Of a stretch of DNA of 64,000 bases, positions 9,087-16,718 are shown in pieces; position 1 is the stretch's first letter, and the number at the start of each line of letters is the position of its first letter. The stretch is from Parabacteroides faecis (GTDB lineage: Bacteria > Bacteroidota > Bacteroidia > Bacteroidales > Tannerellaceae), in the NCBI RefSeq assembly GCF_014647375.1, contig NZ_BMPB01000001.1:682001-746000 (forward strand). Reading direction: 5' to 3'. A program made the position numbers and the translations under genes. The notes below the pieces were generated by a model that had not been told where the DNA came from, made no database searches, and saw nothing but the letters and a program-made list of their open reading frames with translations.

Positions 9087-11879
9087 TCAATGTGCTTCCA
9101 GCCAGTTTACACCTTCGCCGCAATCGGCGATCAGCGGAACCTGTAGTTTGATGGCACCTTCCATTTCTTCCAGGACGATCTGTTTTACTTTTTCCAGCTC
9201 GTCATTGCAGACATTGAAGTTCAATTCATCGTGTACCTGGAGGATCATTTTGCTCTTCAAACCTTCTGCTTCGAAACGGTTGAAGATACGTACCATAGCT
9301 ACCTTGATAATGTCGGCGGCACTTCCCTGGATAGGGGCGTTGATCGCATTTCGTTCGGCATAACCGCGGACGATGGCATTATGTGAATTGATATCCGGCA
9401 GGTAACGTTTGCGTTTGAAGATTGTTTCGACATATCCTTTTTCTTTGGCAATACGGATACTTTCATCCATATAATCGCGGATACCCGGATAGCTTTTGAA
9501 ATAACCTTCTATCAGTTCTTTGGATTCCGCCCGGGGAATGTTCAACCGTTCGGCAAGGCCGAATATGGAAATGCCGTAGATGATCCCGAAATTGGCCGTT
9601 TTTGCCTTACGCCGCATATCGCTGCTTACTTCCTCGACCGGAATACCGTATATTTTTGCGGCTGTGGCAGCATGGATATCGGCTCCGCTGCGGAATGCTT
9701 CGATCATATGCTCGTCGTTGCTGAGATGAGCCATGATACGTAATTCGATCTGCGAATAGTCGGCAGAGAAGAAGGTACAATCTGCGTTATCGGGAATGAA
9801 CGCTTTACGGATTTCGCGCCCCAGTTCATCCCGGATAGGGATATTCTGGAGGTTCGGATTGGTCGAACTCAGGCGTCCGGTGGCGGTCACCGTCTGGTTA
9901 TAGGAAGTATGTACCTTGCCTGTTACCGGGCTGATCAGTTCGGGCAGTGCATCGATATAGGTACTCAACAGTTTTTTCAGTCCCCGGTATTCGAGCAGTT
10001 TGTCTACGACCGGATGTTTCGATCGTAGTTTTTCCAGCACATCTTCGCTGGTACTGTAACTGCCTGTTTTTGTCTTTTTTGCTTTTTCCTCTATCTTCAG
10101 CCGTTCGAAAAGAATCTCGCCGACCTGCTTGCTGGAGTTGATGTTGAATTTGGTACCTGCCAGTTCATAGATCTCCTTTTCCAGTTTGAGTAATGCCCCG
10201 GTCAGTTCTTCCGATGACTGTTTCAAGGCGACCGTGTCGAGCTTGACACCTGTCAGCTCCATTTCTGCCAATACATATATCAATGGCATCTCGATGTCGA
10301 AGAATAAAGATTCGATCCCTGTTTTCTTCAGTTCGGGCGCAAAGAAATGTTTGAGCTTTAATGTGACATCAGCATCTTCGGCGGCATACTCGGCTATTTT
10401 ACTGAGCGGGACATCGCGCATGCATAGCTGGTTCTTTCCCTTCGGACCGATAAGCTCCGAGATGGGGACCGGTTTATATTTGAGATAGGTCTCCGCGAGG
10501 TAGTCCATCCCATGACGCAACTCGGGGTTGAGCAGGTAATGGGCGATCATGGTGTCGAACAACGGACCGGCTACCCGGACATCGTATTTGCGAAGGACCA
10601 TTATATCGAATTTTATATTCTGTCCTATTTTTTGCGATTTCGGGTTTTGCAGGGCAGGGGAGAAGTGAGCAACAATTTTTGCCGCTTCTTCCTTATCGGC
10701 AGGAACCGGGACATACCAGGCTTCGTTTTCCTTTATGGAGAACGACATTCCGACTAATCCGGCTGTCAATGGGTCGATGCCATCGGTTTCCGTGTCAAAA
10801 GCAAAAAAATCCTGATCCAGTAAAAATCGGCCTAATTTGGCTCTTTCTTCCTCAGAATCAATGGTTATGTAATTGTGAGGGGTCGTTTTTAAGCTCGCGA
10901 GAGTCGAATATTTTGGAACACTCGGAACCTCGGTCGCAAATAAGTCAAAGAGATTGCCTTGAACAGGCCCTTTTGTCGCTTTGGGGGCAGGAGCGGGCTT
11001 TTTCTCCTCTGCAGTCATTTTGTTAATAAATGTTCTGAATTCTAATTCCGTGTAAATCTCGGCCAGACGAGCTTCGTTGGGTTTTTCCCGGACACATTTA
11101 ACGGCATCGAACTGGATGGGAACATCTGTCTTGATCGTAGCCAGGAATTTTGAGAAACGAATCTGTTCGGCATTCTCCGATACCTTTTTCTGGAGGGAGC
11201 CTTTCAGCTTGTCGGTATTCTCCAGCAGGTTTTCGATGGAACCGAATTCATCGAGTAATTTCTGTGCTGTCTTTTCTCCGACACCCGGACAACCCGGAAT
11301 GTTATCGGAGCTGTCGCCCATCAGTCCAAGAAGGTCGATCACCTGGTCGACCGAAGTCAGCGAATATTTATTCAATACTTCCTGTACGCCCATCACTTCG
11401 TAGTCGCCTCCGAATTTAGGACGGTACATAAATATATGTTCGGACACCAGTTGTCCGTAATCTTTGTCCGGTGTCATCATATAGACTTCGAACCCTTCTT
11501 TTTCCGCCTGCTTGGAAACGGTACCGATTACATCGTCGGCTTCGTAGCGAGGGACTTCCAGTATGGGGATATTGTATGCTTCGATAATATCCTTGATAAT
11601 AGGGACGGACTGCCGGATCACTTCCGGGGTTTCTTCCCGCTGTGCCTTATATAATTCGTATGCTTCGTGACGGAATGTCGGGCCTTTCGGGTCGAAAGCA
11701 ACGGCAATATGCGTTGGATTCTCACGTTTCAACACATCTTCCAGACTGTTGATAAACCCGAAAATGGCAGAAGTGTTCATGCCTTTCGAGTTGATCCGCG
11801 GATTTTTAAGAAATGCGTAGTACGACCGATAGATCAGTGCATACGCGTCTATAAGGAATAGCTTCATCTCTTTTAACAC
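9087..11879 (-). CDS. polA: DNA polymerase I
   Basis: This enzyme removes RNA primers and fills gaps in replication and repair. It has 930 residues and all three domains. The N-terminal 5' nuclease shows IDAYALIYRSYYAF and the acidic EADDVIGT. The 3'-5' exonuclease keeps its metal ligands (FDTETDG, GQNIKFD and YAAEDAD), so proofreading should be active, unlike in some Firmicutes. The polymerase domain has DYSQIELR, the O-helix KTANFGIIYG and QVHDELNF. Residues of about 290-340 form a low-complexity linker rich in Ala, Lys and Pro. The start matches the family (MKLFLIDAYALIYRS); an upstream Met five codons earlier is equally possible. Confidence 0.98.
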   Translation of the reverse strand: MLKEMKLFLIDAYALIYRSYYAFLKNPRINSKGMNTSAIFGFINSLEDVLKRENPTHIAVAFDPKGPTFRHEAYELYKAQREETPEVIRQSVPIIKDIIEAYNIPILEVPRYEADDVIGTVSKQAEKEGFEVYMMTPDKDYGQLVSEHIFMYRPKFGGDYEVMGVQEVLNKYSLTSVDQVIDLLGLMGDSSDNIPGCPGVGEKTAQKLLDEFGSIENLLENTDKLKGSLQKKVSENAEQIRFSKFLATIKTDVPIQFDAVKCVREKPNEARLAEIYTELEFRTFINKMTAEEKKPAPAPKATKGPVQGNLFDLFATEVPSVPKYSTLASLKTTPHNYITIDSEEERAKLGRFLLDQDFFAFDTETDGIDPLTAGLVGMSFSIKENEAWYVPVPADKEEAAKIVAHFSPALQNPKSQKIGQNIKFDIMVLRKYDVRVAGPLFDTMIAHYLLNPELRHGMDYLAETYLKYKPVPISELIGPKGKNQLCMRDVPLSKIAEYAAEDADVTLKLKHFFAPELKKTGIESLFFDIEMPLIYVLAEMELTGVKLDTVALKQSSEELTGALLKLEKEIYELAGTKFNINSSKQVGEILFERLKIEEKAKKTKTGSYSTSEDVLEKLRSKHPVVDKLLEYRGLKKLLSTYIDALPELISPVTGKVHTSYNQTVTATGRLSSTNPNLQNIPIRDELGREIRKAFIPDNADCTFFSADYSQIELRIMAHLSNDEHMIEAFRSGADIHAATAAKIYGIPVEEVSSDMRRKAKTANFGIIYGISIFGLAERLNIPRAESKELIEGYFKSYPGIRDYMDESIRIAKEKGYVETIFKRKRYLPDINSHNAIVRGYAERNAINAPIQGSAADIIKVAMVRIFNRFEAEGLKSKMILQVHDELNFNVCNDELEKVKQIVLEEMEGAIKLQVPLIADCGEGVNWLEAH

Positions 11880-11940
11880 GTTTTAGGGTGACAATAGACG
11901 GTAAATGTACGAAAAAACTCGCTTACTCAATACTTTTTGT

Positions 11941-11948
11941 TACTTTTG
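11941..11948 (+). promoter_or_regulatory. Predicted -7 element for the polyprenyl synthase gene
   Basis: TACTTTTG matches TAnnTTTG and lies 18 bases before the start codon at 11967, so the leader would be around a dozen bases. Confidence 0.5.
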
Positions 11949-11966
11949 CGAATCTTTGAATAGATT

Positions 11967-12941
11967 ATGAAAGATAGAAAGAAAATAGAACAACCGGTTG
12001 CGGAAGAGTTTAAACGCTTTAATGATGAGTTTGCGGATTCGCTTCGTAGCGAGACGCATAGACTGCAAGCGGCTATCGACCAGATCTTGCATGCCAGCGG
12101 TAAACATGTTCGTCCGTTATTGGTATTGCTTACGGCAAAAGCTTGTGGAAAGGTAACAGATCATACGATCAATTCGGCTGTTTTTCTCGAATTGTTGCAT
12201 ACTGCCACCCTGATACACGACGATGTAATAGATGAGACGAAAGAACGCCGGGGAGTTCCTTCCCTGAATGCTGTTTTCGATAATCGTATTTCCGTACTGG
12301 TGGGAGATTATGTCCTTTCTACTGCATTGATCCGTTCGATTCAGACCGGTAATCTGCAAATCATAAATATCGTATCTAACCTAGGGCGCGACTTGTCGGA
12401 AGGTGAGATCAAGCAGTTGGAGACGGCCGAGAAAGCTATTCTCGACGAGGCTTGTTACATGCAGGTGATCAAGAAAAAGACGGCTACGCTGCTTTCTTCC
12501 TGTACGGAGATCGGGGCTATATCGGCAGATGCTTCGCCGGAACTGGTGCGTAAATGCCGTCAGTTCGGTGAATACCTCGGGTATTGTTTCCAGATCAAGG
12601 ATGATATCTTCGACTATTTTAAAGAAATGAATATCGGTAAACCTACCGGAAATGATATACGTGAGGGAAAGGTAACATTACCGTTGTTGCATGCTCTTGA
12701 AAGCGGTAGGAGAGAAGAGGTGGAATCTTTCCTGAAAGTGATCAATGAAAAGGATTTCTCTGCCGGTAATATCGATGCTTTGATCGAGTTTGCCAAAGCG
12801 AACGGAGGAATCGAATATGCCGAATTACGGATGAAGGAATATCACGATAAGGCTGTTGAAGTGCTTATGCAACTGCCGGAATCGGAAGCCCGCGAGGGGT
12901 TGCTTGCTTTGGCTGATTATATTATGGAACGACAGAAATAA
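11967..12941 (+). CDS. Trans-polyprenyl diphosphate synthase (IspB-like)
   Basis: Makes a long-chain all-trans polyprenyl diphosphate from isopentenyl and allylic diphosphates, probably for the menaquinone side chain. The 324-residue cytoplasmic protein shows the GKHVRP substrate motif, the first aspartate-rich region LIHDDVIDETKERRG and the second, FQIKDDIFDYF. Chain length cannot be read safely from sequence. It is divergent from polA and single, ending before a long inverted repeat. Confidence 0.93.
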   Translation: MKDRKKIEQPVAEEFKRFNDEFADSLRSETHRLQAAIDQILHASGKHVRPLLVLLTAKACGKVTDHTINSAVFLELLHTATLIHDDVIDETKERRGVPSLNAVFDNRISVLVGDYVLSTALIRSIQTGNLQIINIVSNLGRDLSEGEIKQLETAEKAILDEACYMQVIKKKTATLLSSCTEIGAISADASPELVRKCRQFGEYLGYCFQIKDDIFDYFKEMNIGKPTGNDIREGKVTLPLLHALESGRREEVESFLKVINEKDFSAGNIDALIEFAKANGGIEYAELRMKEYHDKAVEVLMQLPESEAREGLLALADYIMERQK

Positions 12942-12966
12942 CAAGATACTGTTATTCTACATTTAG

Positions 12967-13068
12967 AAAAGGGACGCAGATTGCGCAGAAAACGCAGACG
13001 GACGCAGATAGAAATTATTCAAAATCTGCGTCCGTCTGCGTTTTCTGCGTCGTCTGCGTCCCCTTTTT
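12967..13068. terminator. Very long imperfect palindrome acting as terminator between convergent genes
   Basis: Arms of about 43 bases (12967-13009 and 13024-13068) pair around a 14-base loop, with only two or three mismatches and a single-base slip. Each arm is built from repeated GACGCAGA/TCTGCGTC words. A T run follows on the plus strand at 13063-13069, so it can end the polyprenyl synthase transcript. It also separates the convergent deoC gene. Its length and internal repetition suggest a dispersed REP-like element rather than a plain terminator. Confidence 0.75.
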
Positions 13069-13089
13069 TAGGTTATAGCTCCTTTACCT

Positions 13090-14028
13090 TTATTTACCCA
13101 GCCGATGTTCGATATCTTCCACCAGGCTGCTGGCTCCGATACGGAACAAATCTTTGTTCAGCCATTCGCTGCCCAGCACCTCCTTGACGATCGTGTAGTA
13201 TTTAACGGCGTCTTCTGCGGTACGAACACCACCGGATACTTTAATACCGATCTGTTTTCCTGTGATGGAATGGTACTTTTTGAGTACTTTACACATTGTG
13301 TAGACGGCTTTCGGGGTTGCGCCGGGATAACCCTTTCCTGTCGATGTCTTGATGAAATCTGCGCCGGAATAGAGGGCTAAAATGGCCGCTTTCTGAATAT
13401 TTTCCGGAGTGAGCAAGGCGCCGGTTTCCAGAATGACTTTTAATTTGCCTTCGCGGCAACTGTCTTTGATCTCCTGTATCTCTTCGGTCAGCTCTTCATA
13501 GTTCTCTTCCATAAAATATCCGAGGTTCATTACCACATCTATTTCGTCGGCTCCCGACATGATAGCCATGGCTGTTTCCGCAATTTTTACTTCTGTAAAT
13601 GTCTGCGAAGAGGGGAAGCTTCCGGCTACCGAAGCGATCTTTACTTCCTGTGCCGCCAGTGCCTGTTTAACCGTTTCCACAAAGAGGGGATAGGTGCAGA
13701 TTGCAGCGACATTCGGTACGTCGGGGCGGGTTCCTTCAAAATCGTTTACCCGGTCCACCAGCTTCCATATACTTTCCTTTGTATCGATGCTGGTCAGAGA
13801 GGTCAGGTCGATGAATCCGTGGATTTGTTTCAGTACTTCGGGGGTGAAGTTCTCTTTTTCATGTTTGTCCAGGATTGAAACGACGTGTTTCCCTACTATC
13901 TCTTCCGTTCCGGCCGGATCGAATTTACTGAACGCTTCATGGTATTTATCCATGTGCTCGTGTTCATGGTCGTGATGGTGTTCATGATCATGGTCGTGAC
14001 CGCAACTGCAATTGTGTTCGTGTGTCAT
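13090..14028 (-). CDS. deoC: Deoxyribose-phosphate aldolase with His-rich N-terminal extension
   Basis: Cleaves 2-deoxyribose 5-phosphate to glyceraldehyde 3-phosphate and acetaldehyde in deoxynucleoside catabolism. The 312-residue protein carries the Schiff-base lysine in DFIKTSTGKG, the relay lysine in GIKVSGGVRT and the conserved EIDVVMNLG. Unusually, the first 25 residues are packed with His and Asp (alternating HDHDHEHHH-type sequence) plus two Cys, before the family-like MDKYHEAF. The long start is supported because its ATG overlaps the TGA of the upstream mazG-like gene (ATGA), typical of translational coupling. The extension could bind metal such as zinc or nickel; that is inference. 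Confidence 0.94.
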   Translation of the reverse strand: MTHEHNCSCGHDHDHEHHHDHEHEHMDKYHEAFSKFDPAGTEEIVGKHVVSILDKHEKENFTPEVLKQIHGFIDLTSLTSIDTKESIWKLVDRVNDFEGTRPDVPNVAAICTYPLFVETVKQALAAQEVKIASVAGSFPSSQTFTEVKIAETAMAIMSGADEIDVVMNLGYFMEENYEELTEEIQEIKDSCREGKLKVILETGALLTPENIQKAAILALYSGADFIKTSTGKGYPGATPKAVYTMCKVLKKYHSITGKQIGIKVSGGVRTAEDAVKYYTIVKEVLGSEWLNKDLFRIGASSLVEDIEHRLGK

Positions 14029-14363
14029 ACATCTAATTTTTTATTGTTTATATGTCTTTCTTTATCCCGGCTTGTCTTCTTCTGCAGGTTCTTTTCGAAT
14101 GCAGCGGTCAGGTCTACGCCGGTCTGATTTGCCAGGCAGATCAGTACCCATAGTACATCTGCCATTTCATCGCCCAGATCGCGGTTTTTATCGCTTTCCT
14201 TGAACGATTGTTCACCGTAGGTACGTGCCATGATCCGGGCCAGTTCGCCTACTTCCTCGGTCAGGATCGTCATATTGGTAAGCTCGTTGAAATAGCGGAC
14301 ACCGTATGTCTTGATCCATTGGTCCACTTTTTCCTGGGCTTCCTGCAGGGTAATATCTGCCAT
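14025..14363 (-). CDS. MazG-like nucleotide pyrophosphohydrolase
   Basis: A 112-residue single-domain protein of the all-alpha NTP pyrophosphohydrolase superfamily, which hydrolyses (non-canonical) nucleoside triphosphates to monophosphates. The metal-binding pattern is visible as LTEEVGELARI near residue 30 and ELGDEMADVLW-like DLGDEMADVLW near residue 66. It starts one base after the end of dtd and overlaps the start of deoC by four bases, so the three are translated from one message. Confidence 0.88.
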   Translation of the reverse strand: MADITLQEAQEKVDQWIKTYGVRYFNELTNMTILTEEVGELARIMARTYGEQSFKESDKNRDLGDEMADVLWVLICLANQTGVDLTAAFEKNLQKKTSRDKERHINNKKLDV

Positions 14364-14364
14364 C

Positions 14365-14817
14365 TTATTCTTTGTTTTGCGAGTCGATCAGGATGGTGAC
14401 CGGCCCATCGTTCAACAATTCTATTTTCATATCAGCCCCAAATTCTCCGGTGGAAACGGGCTTACCGATCTGCAACCCCATCTCGGCACAGAACGATTCG
14501 TACATCGGGATGGCAAACTCCGGTTTGGAAGCCTTGATGTAAGAGGGGCGGTTTCCTTTCTTTGTAGAGGCATGGAGGGTAAACTGGCTAACCACCATTA
14601 CCTCGCCTCCCGATTCGATCACAGAACGGTTCATAACGCCGTTTTCATCGTCGAAAATACGCAGATTGGCAATCTTCTTGCATAACCATTCGATGTCTTC
14701 CTGTGTATCGCGGTCTTCAATACCGACCAATACCAGCATTCCGTTCCCTATCCGTGACCTGAGTTCTCCGTCGATCGTTACGGAACAATGCTGTACACGC
14801 TGTATAACTGTTCTCAT
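14365..14817 (-). CDS. dtd: D-aminoacyl-tRNA deacylase
   Basis: Removes D-amino acids wrongly attached to tRNA. The protein has the normal length of 150 residues and begins MRTVIQRVQHCSV. It has the two conserved active-site motifs, SQFTLHA and a C-terminal NDGPVTI-type GP motif (the family cross-subunit Gly-cisPro). It is the third gene of the mnmG-uvrC-dtd-mazG-deoC run, nine bases after uvrC. Confidence 0.96.
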   Translation of the reverse strand: MRTVIQRVQHCSVTIDGELRSRIGNGMLVLVGIEDRDTQEDIEWLCKKIANLRIFDDENGVMNRSVIESGGEVMVVSQFTLHASTKKGNRPSYIKASKPEFAIPMYESFCAEMGLQIGKPVSTGEFGADMKIELLNDGPVTILIDSQNKE

Positions 14818-14826
14818 TCTATATGT

Positions 14827-16635
14827 TTACTTTAAACCATTTATTAATGCTTTTGTTTTTGCTTCACCGATCAATTCTTTCAATTCATCGAAGCTGGCTT
14901 CGCGGATTCTTTTTACGCTCTTGTAATGACGCAGAAGCAGTACTTTTGTTTTCTCGCCGATCCCTTTGATGGTGTCCAGTTCGGAGCGTGTCTGGCTTTT
15001 GCTTCGCTTGTCCTTATGGAACGTGATGGCAAAGCGGTGCACCTCGTCCTGTATCTGGGTGAAGAACCGGAACATCTGGCTTTGTATCGGCATACCTACA
15101 GTTATGGGAGGGAAGCCGAAAAGCAATTCCGAAGTCCGGTGTTTTCCGTCTTTCGCCAGGCCGGCTATCGGTATGTCCAGGTGGAGTTCGTCCTGGATCA
15201 CTTCGCGGACGACTTCCATTTGTCCCTTTCCACCGTCGGTAAGAATCAGGTCGGGCAGGGGAGAACCTTCGTTGATCGCACGCTGGTAACGGCGGCGTAC
15301 CACCTCTTTCATGGAGGCATAATCATCGGGCCCGACAACTGTTTTAATGATGTATTTGCGATAGTCTTTCTTCGATGGCTTCGCCATTTTGAAGACGACG
15401 CAGGCTGCAACAGCATCGCTGCCTTGTATATTCGAGTTATCGAAACATTCGATATGGATAGGCAGTTTGGGGAGGTGCAAAGCGTCCTGTACTTCTTTCA
15501 GGATACGTGTGCTCCGTTGTTCCGGGTTGAGTTTTTCTGCCTGCTTCAAACGGTCTACCTTGAACTGCTTTACGTTCATTTCCGAAAGTTCCAGCAATTT
15601 CCTTTTATCCCCGCGCTGCGGAACGGTGAAGGAAACGTTTCCCAACTCCATCTCCACTTCAAAAGGGATGATGATCTCGCGTGCCGTACTTTTAAACCTG
15701 TCGCGCATTTCTACGATACCCAGGCTTAACAGTTCTTCTTTCGTTTCATCCAGGCGTTTCTTGTATTCAAACGTATAGGCCTGTACAATTGCCCCGTTTC
15801 CGATATGCATGAAATTAATGTAGGCGGACTTCTCGTTCTCTGCGAAAGAGAATACATCTATATTGTGAAGCATTGGCGTAACTACCGTCGACTTTGAACG
15901 GTAATTCTCGATCACTTCGTATTTCTCTTTTATCTTTTGAGCCTCTTCAAACTTTAGTTCGGCAGCCAGTGCCTGCATCTCCTCGTACAGATGTTTGCTG
16001 ATCTGGGAAATATTTCCACGAAGTATTTCCTTTATTTCGGAAATATTCTTCTGGTACTCTTCGTGCGATTGCAGTCCGATGCAAGGTCCTTTGCAACGTT
16101 TGATGTGGTATTCCAGACAAACATCGTATTTCCCGGCAGCAATCGATTCGGGTGTCAACGGGTATTTACAGGTACGCAGCGGATAAAGTTCTTTCAACAT
16201 CTGCAGCATGACTTTGGCTGTATATACAGATGGGTAGGGACCATAATATTGCGAACCGTCTTTGACGATATTCCGGGTCTGGAAGACGCGTGGGAAATAT
16301 TCGTTTTTGACGGTAATGGAAGGATAGGTTTTGTCATCCTTCAGCAAAACATTATAGCGTGGACGGTACTGTTTGATCAGATTGTTTTCGAGTAGGAGGG
16401 CATCTTCTTCCGTATCTACAACAATGTATTTGATGTCGCGGATTTGCTTAACCAATACACGTGTCTTGTTGCTGTCGTGTTCCTTGTTGAAATAGGAGGA
16501 TACACGGCGCTTCAGGTTCTTCGCCTTGCCTACATAAATGATGGTTCCTTTCTCGTCGAAGTACTGGTAGCAACCAGGCTTGTCCGGCAGGATCGAAAGG
16601 ATCATTTTAATATGTTTCTCAGTTTCCGCACTCAT
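14827..16635 (-). CDS. uvrC: Excinuclease ABC subunit C
   Basis: The dual-incision nuclease of nucleotide excision repair. The 602-residue protein has an N-terminal GIY-YIG nuclease (GCYQYFDEKGTIIYVGKAKNLKRR split across residues 21-44), the Cys cluster region near CKGPC, a UVR motif that contacts UvrB (AAELKFEEAQKIKEKYE), the RNase H-like second nuclease (ECFDNSNIQG, LTDGGKGQ) and C-terminal helix-hairpin-helix motifs (IKGIGEKT). It is complete and follows mnmG by 83 bases, a gap that contains a parS site. Confidence 0.97.
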   Translation of the reverse strand: MSAETEKHIKMILSILPDKPGCYQYFDEKGTIIYVGKAKNLKRRVSSYFNKEHDSNKTRVLVKQIRDIKYIVVDTEEDALLLENNLIKQYRPRYNVLLKDDKTYPSITVKNEYFPRVFQTRNIVKDGSQYYGPYPSVYTAKVMLQMLKELYPLRTCKYPLTPESIAAGKYDVCLEYHIKRCKGPCIGLQSHEEYQKNISEIKEILRGNISQISKHLYEEMQALAAELKFEEAQKIKEKYEVIENYRSKSTVVTPMLHNIDVFSFAENEKSAYINFMHIGNGAIVQAYTFEYKKRLDETKEELLSLGIVEMRDRFKSTAREIIIPFEVEMELGNVSFTVPQRGDKRKLLELSEMNVKQFKVDRLKQAEKLNPEQRSTRILKEVQDALHLPKLPIHIECFDNSNIQGSDAVAACVVFKMAKPSKKDYRKYIIKTVVGPDDYASMKEVVRRRYQRAINEGSPLPDLILTDGGKGQMEVVREVIQDELHLDIPIAGLAKDGKHRTSELLFGFPPITVGMPIQSQMFRFFTQIQDEVHRFAITFHKDKRSKSQTRSELDTIKGIGEKTKVLLLRHYKSVKRIREASFDELKELIGEAKTKALINGLK

Positions 16636-16693
16636 TTTGTTTTACTCTTTCTGTCCTATTCCCAGTGTTTTACCTTCTTTTATCTGAAGTAAA

Positions 16694-16709
16694 TGTTTCA
16701 CGTGGAACA
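16694..16709. promoter_or_regulatory. parS: parS: ParB/Spo0J centromere site
   Basis: The 16 bases TGTTTCACGTGGAACA, read on the minus strand as TGTTCCACGTGAAACA, match the conserved bacterial parS consensus TGTTNCACGTGAAACA at every defined position. The site lies in the mnmG-uvrC gap. In many bacteria parS sites cluster close to the replication origin, commonly beside mnmG/gidA. No parAB genes lie in the window. Confidence 0.85.
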
Positions 16710-16718
16710 ATTCGTGTT

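Noticed and set aside
14926-15729. A 267-codon plus-strand open frame opposite uvrC
   Set aside because: It is antisense to the well-conserved uvrC gene and matches no family.
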